This document shows positions 60,093 to 64,000 of a stretch of 64,000 nucleotides of DNA, in pieces (position 1 is the first letter of the stretch; the number at the start of each line of letters is the position of its first letter). The notes beneath the pieces are model-generated. The model did not search any database. It saw only the letters and a program-made list of their open reading frames with translations, and was not told the DNA's origin. The position numbers and the translations under genes were made by a program. Origin of the DNA: Arabidopsis thaliana (lineage: Eukaryota; Streptophyta; Magnoliopsida; Brassicales; Brassicaceae); contig NC_003076.8 in the NCBI RefSeq assembly GCF_000001735.4, positions 5,084,001-5,148,000 on the forward strand. Direction: 5' to 3'.

Positions 60093-60542
60093 TTAATCGA
60101 AGTACTTAGACATTTGAATCGATTTATTACTCATCCCACATTTCTCATAGAACACTTTGTTCTCCACACTACAATCTAGAATCACCTTATAGCAACCCAT
60201 TGATTTGCAATGATCCATAAGAAACTCAACAACTTTCTTCCCCAGCTGTTTCCCGCGAAACCTTGAATCCACAACAACGTCTTCAATGTGCCCAGCTTTA
60301 CCGCAATTCCTCAGAAACTTCTTCTCTATCATCACACTACCCGTAGCAGCGATTTTTCCCGAAGTTTCTTCTTCGATCACGCAGATCACGTGGTCGTCAC
60401 CATACGATCTGATTTCTTCGAATCGCCGATCGAATTCTTCGTCTGTTACTGATCCGGTGACGGTTAGTTGACCTAGAAGCTCGATGAATCCTTTTCTCTT
60501 ATCGGAGATCTCCAGTTTTCGGATCTTGAATGTCTCAGCCAT
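60093..60542 (-). CDS. GNA1: Glucosamine-6-phosphate N-acetyltransferase (At5g15770)
   Basis: One exon, 149 residues, starting MAETFKIRKL. The frame runs further upstream to an ATG at 60596, but the MAETF start gives the family's normal length. It is a compact GNAT-fold enzyme: acetyl-CoA loop RFRGKQLGKK at 94-103, preceded by the strand HIEDVVVDS, and FYEKCG near 131-136 with the catalytic-region Tyr. It makes N-acetylglucosamine-6-phosphate from glucosamine-6-phosphate and acetyl-CoA, on the path to UDP-GlcNAc for N-glycans, GPI anchors and O-GlcNAc. A temperature-sensitive lignescens allele in this gene is known, at Gly68 as I recall; Gly is present here. It faces PSRP3 tail to tail. Confidence 0.95.
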   Translation of the reverse strand: MAETFKIRKLEISDKRKGFIELLGQLTVTGSVTDEEFDRRFEEIRSYGDDHVICVIEEETSGKIAATGSVMIEKKFLRNCGKAGHIEDVVVDSRFRGKQLGKKVVEFLMDHCKSMGCYKVILDCSVENKVFYEKCGMSNKSIQMSKYFD

Positions 60543-60897
60543 AGAATCAGATCGGATAATTTTGAATTTGAGTTTTTTTTTATAAGATCCAGTCACTCAC
60601 TGGAACTGAATATAATCACCCATAGAAAAACAAATGTGATAATTACGAAAAGGTACTTATTCTTTTAGATAGTTACAAAAAGTTTCCGAATCTCTTAATG
60701 AAGTCAAAATGGGCCATTTGTTTTTTAAATTGACTTTTGATGTAACAAAAGCAGCAAGATAAAAACTCCATAGTAAACAATATTTATTGAAATGACAACA
60801 AGCCAACAAGTGAAAATGCAGAGGAAAAAAGTAACAATTTAAAGCGGATGATACATATAGATTACATAATTGGAAATGTAAGGAAAGGATTGCTAAT
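60543..60897. other. GNA1 leader and 3' flank of the Ole e 1-domain gene
   Basis: About 350 bases holding the GNA1 leader/promoter and the downstream flank of the next minus-strand gene. Nothing else is recognised. Confidence 0.45.
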
Positions 60898-62297
60898 TTA
60901 GGGTTGATGGTGACTAGAAAAGGAAGGTGAAAGAGGAGGGATTCCCGGGATGAGAGGGGCCGGAGGGATTCCAGGGATAAGAGGGACCGGAGGGATGCCA
61001 GGGAGTCCAGGGACCGGAGGGAGCGGAACAGGGAAAGAAGGTGGTGGTGGCGGTAGTGAAGGCGGATTCACGATAGGGACAGGTGGAAGAACCGGAAGAG
61101 GTGGAAGAGTCGGAATTGTTGGAATCGGTGGCAGAGTAGGAGTCGGGGGAGTAGGAAGTAACGGAATTGTAGGGAGAGTTGGGGGAGTAGGGATTAGTGG
61201 GATTGGAGGGAGACTTGGGGGAGAAGGAATAAGCGGGTTTGGAGGGAGAGTAGGGGTTGGGATAGAAGGAATGAGCGGGTTTGGAGGGATGATAGATGGC
61301 GGGTTTAACGGGTTTGGCGGAAAGAAGAAATTGGGTTTTAGTGCTTCGGTTTTCTTGTCTTTCAAGGAATCAGATTTCTTGTTATGCAAGGAAGCTGATT
61401 TCTGAGGTCCTGGTGGAAGAAGAGGAGGAACTAGAGGAAGAGGTAAGTCCGGAACAGGTAACTTTGGAACAGGTAAGTTTGGAAGAGGAGGAACGATAGG
61501 GAGATTTGGGAGAGGGGAAGGATTAGGAGGATCTTGGAGCGGTGGAGGAAATGAAGGATCCGGTAAAAGAGGCTTGGAACCGCGGAGATTGATAGGTTTT
61601 TGGCTACAAATCTCTGGTTGGTTTTCGGGTCTGAAAGTGAAGAACCCTGCAGAGAAAACCCTAGTATTCTCTCCATGATGGTTTGATTTAAGGCGTTTGA
61701 GAGAAGAAGAAGTAGCAGACGAAGCTATAGAACAGTAAGGCTGTGAGCTACTTAGCAACTTCACAGAGCATCTCTTGATCTTCTTCACATGTTTGCTCAC
61801 AGAGAATGGTAGCTTCACTTTGAATTCGCCGCGCTTGTCTGTTTTCACTTCTTGTCTGAAACTCGGTTTCGAGTTCTCGTCAATGCATTCCACTGCAACT
61901 AAAGCACCTGCAACAAGATCCACAAAACTTTTCATAATTCTTTCTAAGATTTTAGACCCACAAACAAGAAAAAACCCTATAAGTTTCCAAAACAGAGTGC
62001 TCTGTTCTAGAATCCAAAAAACATTATTTTCCAAGTAGTGTTACCAAGAAAACACGAGCAAGACTGCAAGAGGAAAAAAAAACAAAAATCAGAAACCAGA
62101 CCTGAGATTAAGTGGTTGGGTGATTTCGAGAAGGCGCCGTTAAAACAAGTGTCACAGTAGACAGTTCCTACTACAACTGCAGAAGAACGTGTCTTCTTCA
62201 TAACATGTTGCTGTCCTTGAGACAAACCTCCATTGATAGAGATTCCTAAGAAAATCATAAGACTAAACCAAAACCATAAGGTCGTTATTCTCTCCAT
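60898..62297 (-). CDS. Ole e 1-domain, proline-rich cell-wall protein (At5g15780)
   Basis: Two exons (62297-62102 and 61907-60898) encode 401 residues. Residues 1-26 form a signal peptide (TLWFWFSLMIFLGISINGGLS). A pollen Ole e 1-type domain spans about 38-155, with VVGTVYCDTC, the family's typical opening, and further Cys residues (VECID, KRCSVKLL, PYCSI). The remaining 210 residues are Pro-rich, built from PxLP, PPNPLIP and PIP repeats, and broken by a Lys/Ser patch (KSASLHNKKSDSLKDKK). Such chimeric Ole e 1/extensin-like proteins are secreted to the wall, but the exact function is unknown. A TATA box sits about 50 bases before the ATG. The Pro repeats are short, imperfect and apparently grown by slippage. 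Confidence 0.9.
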
Positions 62298-62338
62298 AAT
62301 TATCGACTCTATCTCTCACTATCGGAGGAAAGAGGGGG

Positions 62339-62348
62339 TATATATATA
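62339..62348 (-). promoter_or_regulatory. TATA box of the Ole e 1-domain gene
   Basis: TATATATATA at 62339-62348, about 42 bases upstream of the ATG at 62297 on the minus strand. Spacing implies a very short leader of roughly 10 to 20 bases. Confidence 0.55.
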
Positions 62349-64000
62349 GGAGTGTGGTGTGAAGATGAGTGAGCCACGAAAAACGAAGAGATTGTTAAAA
62401 GATGAGTGAAGCTTATCTCTTTTTGTTTTGCCATGTTAATAAGAATCATGGGAAAAATACAAAATCGAACTACAAAGCTAGCTACTATAATGTCTTGTGA
62501 CCCTATCTTTCTACAGCTCAGTAGCTGAATTATTGTAAAAAATAGTAAGAGGTGAGAAAAAAGACAACACTAATATTTTGGATTCACGTTCGCGTGTCGA
62601 TTAGATTTGATCGAACAGTACACGGTAAAAACACGTTCAAAGTAAAATACCAAACCTGTTATATCATTGTTTCTTGAATTGCGGGGTTGCTAAAACTAAA
62701 AAAATTCAGACACATATGATTTTTTTTTTTTTTTCTGAGTTAAAGGTTCCGAAGATGAACATATCTGAGATACTTTTGTGTTGAAAATATCTGTTATCAT
62801 CATCTTTCCCTTATTTACATTCTGAATTTTGGATGAGACTAAAACATGACATGATGTTTTCATTTCCAAACTGTGAATCACTGTCTGTCATGTTTGATGT
62901 TTATAGTATAGTCTACATCCATGTTTTTTTAAAGAATGACATTTACAATCATTATTGTTAGAAGGATATCCTAATTGTCAATATTACATCGAAATATTTA
63001 TTTTTAGAACATCCGAGAATAGATGATTAGTTACTGTGGTGATGATTTTGATAGTTAACTAATATCAGTAACAGTCTATCATGGACGGATTTACATATTT
63101 CTAATCGGTAATCCAAACTAGATGTAAGAAGAGGTTACAGAGATTCATTAATTCGCAATATAATTGTTCTAAGAAACTTATACATTGCTTATTATACATT
63201 TGTTTATAGATTTGGAGAAACATATAGCCAGTGAGGCTAAAGTTGATAACTAGACTTAAGTAAGTTATAGTTTCTATTTTCTTTAACAGAGGAAACAATA
63301 CATGCAATTTAAGAAAGTGAAGGCTTATGGGAATGAGAATGGGGAAGGGAATACAGTTGGAGAGTCTCTGTCGATTCACGAGACACTAAGGATGTCCACA
63401 CAATCATATATACCCAATTCTTACTTCTGTCTTCTTATAGAGTACTACATACATACTCATTCTTGATAAGGGACAAAAAATTAAATAAAATGAGTTAAAG
63501 AATGTGAATGTTTTTTAATGGTATTAAAGACTCTGAATGTTCTTCTCGAATTTTCATATTTTAACTTTTGATTTTTGTGTTTTTTTTTAATCAGGAACGC
63601 CGTATGTGCTAAAAAAAATACCATTTCATGAGAATAAACAAATTCTATTAGTCGACGACATAAAAAACAACAAACAAACACTATGGTGGATTATAGATAG
63701 ACTAGGGAATATTGTAACTTTATAAAAAATATTGAAAAAATATGAAAACATTGTAAACTAAAAATCATTAATTTCTAGATAATATAGGACTAAATAATAA
63801 AATGGGCCAAGATCAAATTAACCCAAACTGTAGTTTACAACTTGGTTGTTCCCATTCCTTGATATGGGCTAAGTGACATAAAAAGCCCGACTCTTTATTG
63901 TCCACTAACAATTGGTCTTTTAACTTCTTGATGGATTAATTGTGGGTGTAGAAGATTATTTTGACTATATAAAAACAGAAAATTAACTAAATATTTTCGA
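62349..64000. other. Terminal intergenic region
   Basis: AT-rich DNA upstream of the last gene. Frames of 60 to 92 codons on the minus strand (for example 63379-63101) have no domain, no plausible promoter and biased A/T composition. I support no gene up to the window end. Confidence 0.5.

Noticed and set aside
60950..61405. 151-codon plus-strand Gly-rich frame resembling a glycine-rich protein
   Set aside because: It is the exact antisense of the Pro-rich repeat domain of the Ole e 1 gene: Pro codons read as Gly-rich on the other strand. It has no signal peptide or own promoter.
1..64000. tRNA, rRNA, CRISPR array, plasmid or phage features
   Set aside because: No cloverleaf with A and B boxes, rRNA core, or regularly spaced direct repeats was noticed. 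The DNA is plant nuclear in every respect.

Overview
The window looks like nuclear euchromatin of a Brassicaceae plant, almost certainly Arabidopsis thaliana chromosome 5. I recognised the gene order from memory as about At5g15630 to At5g15780; no search was run. Genes are split by short AT-rich GT-AG introns, intergenic DNA is AT-rich, and splice models built by hand give uninterrupted proteins of the expected family lengths.

Layout. 842-2545 (+) COBL4/IRX6, a GPI-anchored COBRA-like protein of secondary walls. 3590-5677 (+) a mitochondrial-type solute carrier. 8203-10093 (+) RGP2, a UDP-arabinopyranose mutase-family protein. 10797-16780 a decaying F-box cluster: one intact gene (11652-12821), two broken copies, loose 3' fragments, and a 1.1-kb PIF/Harbinger-like element. 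17188-26793 (-) a 17-exon Furry/Tao3-family gene. 27364-30769 a complete Mutator-like element with long terminal inverted repeats, a perfect 9-bp target duplication, an internally deleted transposase and a convergent GRF zinc-finger gene. 31793-37609 (-) RPOT2/RPOTmp, a phage-type organellar RNA polymerase with 19 exons. 38791-40137 (+) an F-box/kelch gene. 40684-42155 (-) GLIP7, a GDSL esterase/lipase. 43485-44221 (+) a small prepropeptide gene of the GLV/RGF type. 47284-49046 (+) CRLK2 receptor-like kinase. 50788-52956 (-) RRT1, a GT65-like glycosyltransferase. 57449-58701 (+) an Imp3-like rRNA-processing protein. 59100-59905 (+) plastid ribosomal protein PSRP3/cS23. 60093-60542 (-) GNA1, glucosamine-6-phosphate N-acetyltransferase. 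60898-62297 (-) a proline-rich Ole e 1-domain protein.

There are no operons, so functional links are thematic. Several genes serve the cell wall or secretory pathway (COBL4, RGP2, RRT1, the Ole e 1/proline-rich protein, and GNA1 through UDP-GlcNAc supply). Others serve organelle or ribosome function (carrier, RPOT2, Imp3-like, PSRP3). The large AT-rich gaps (5.7-8.0, 44.2-47.2, 53.7-57.0 and 62.4-64 kb) hold no gene I can support.

The most informative material is mobile: the bounded Mutator-like element with its convergent GRF gene, the Harbinger-like element with TAA duplications, and the F-box array they accompany. I found no CRISPR array, rRNA, tRNA or virus.
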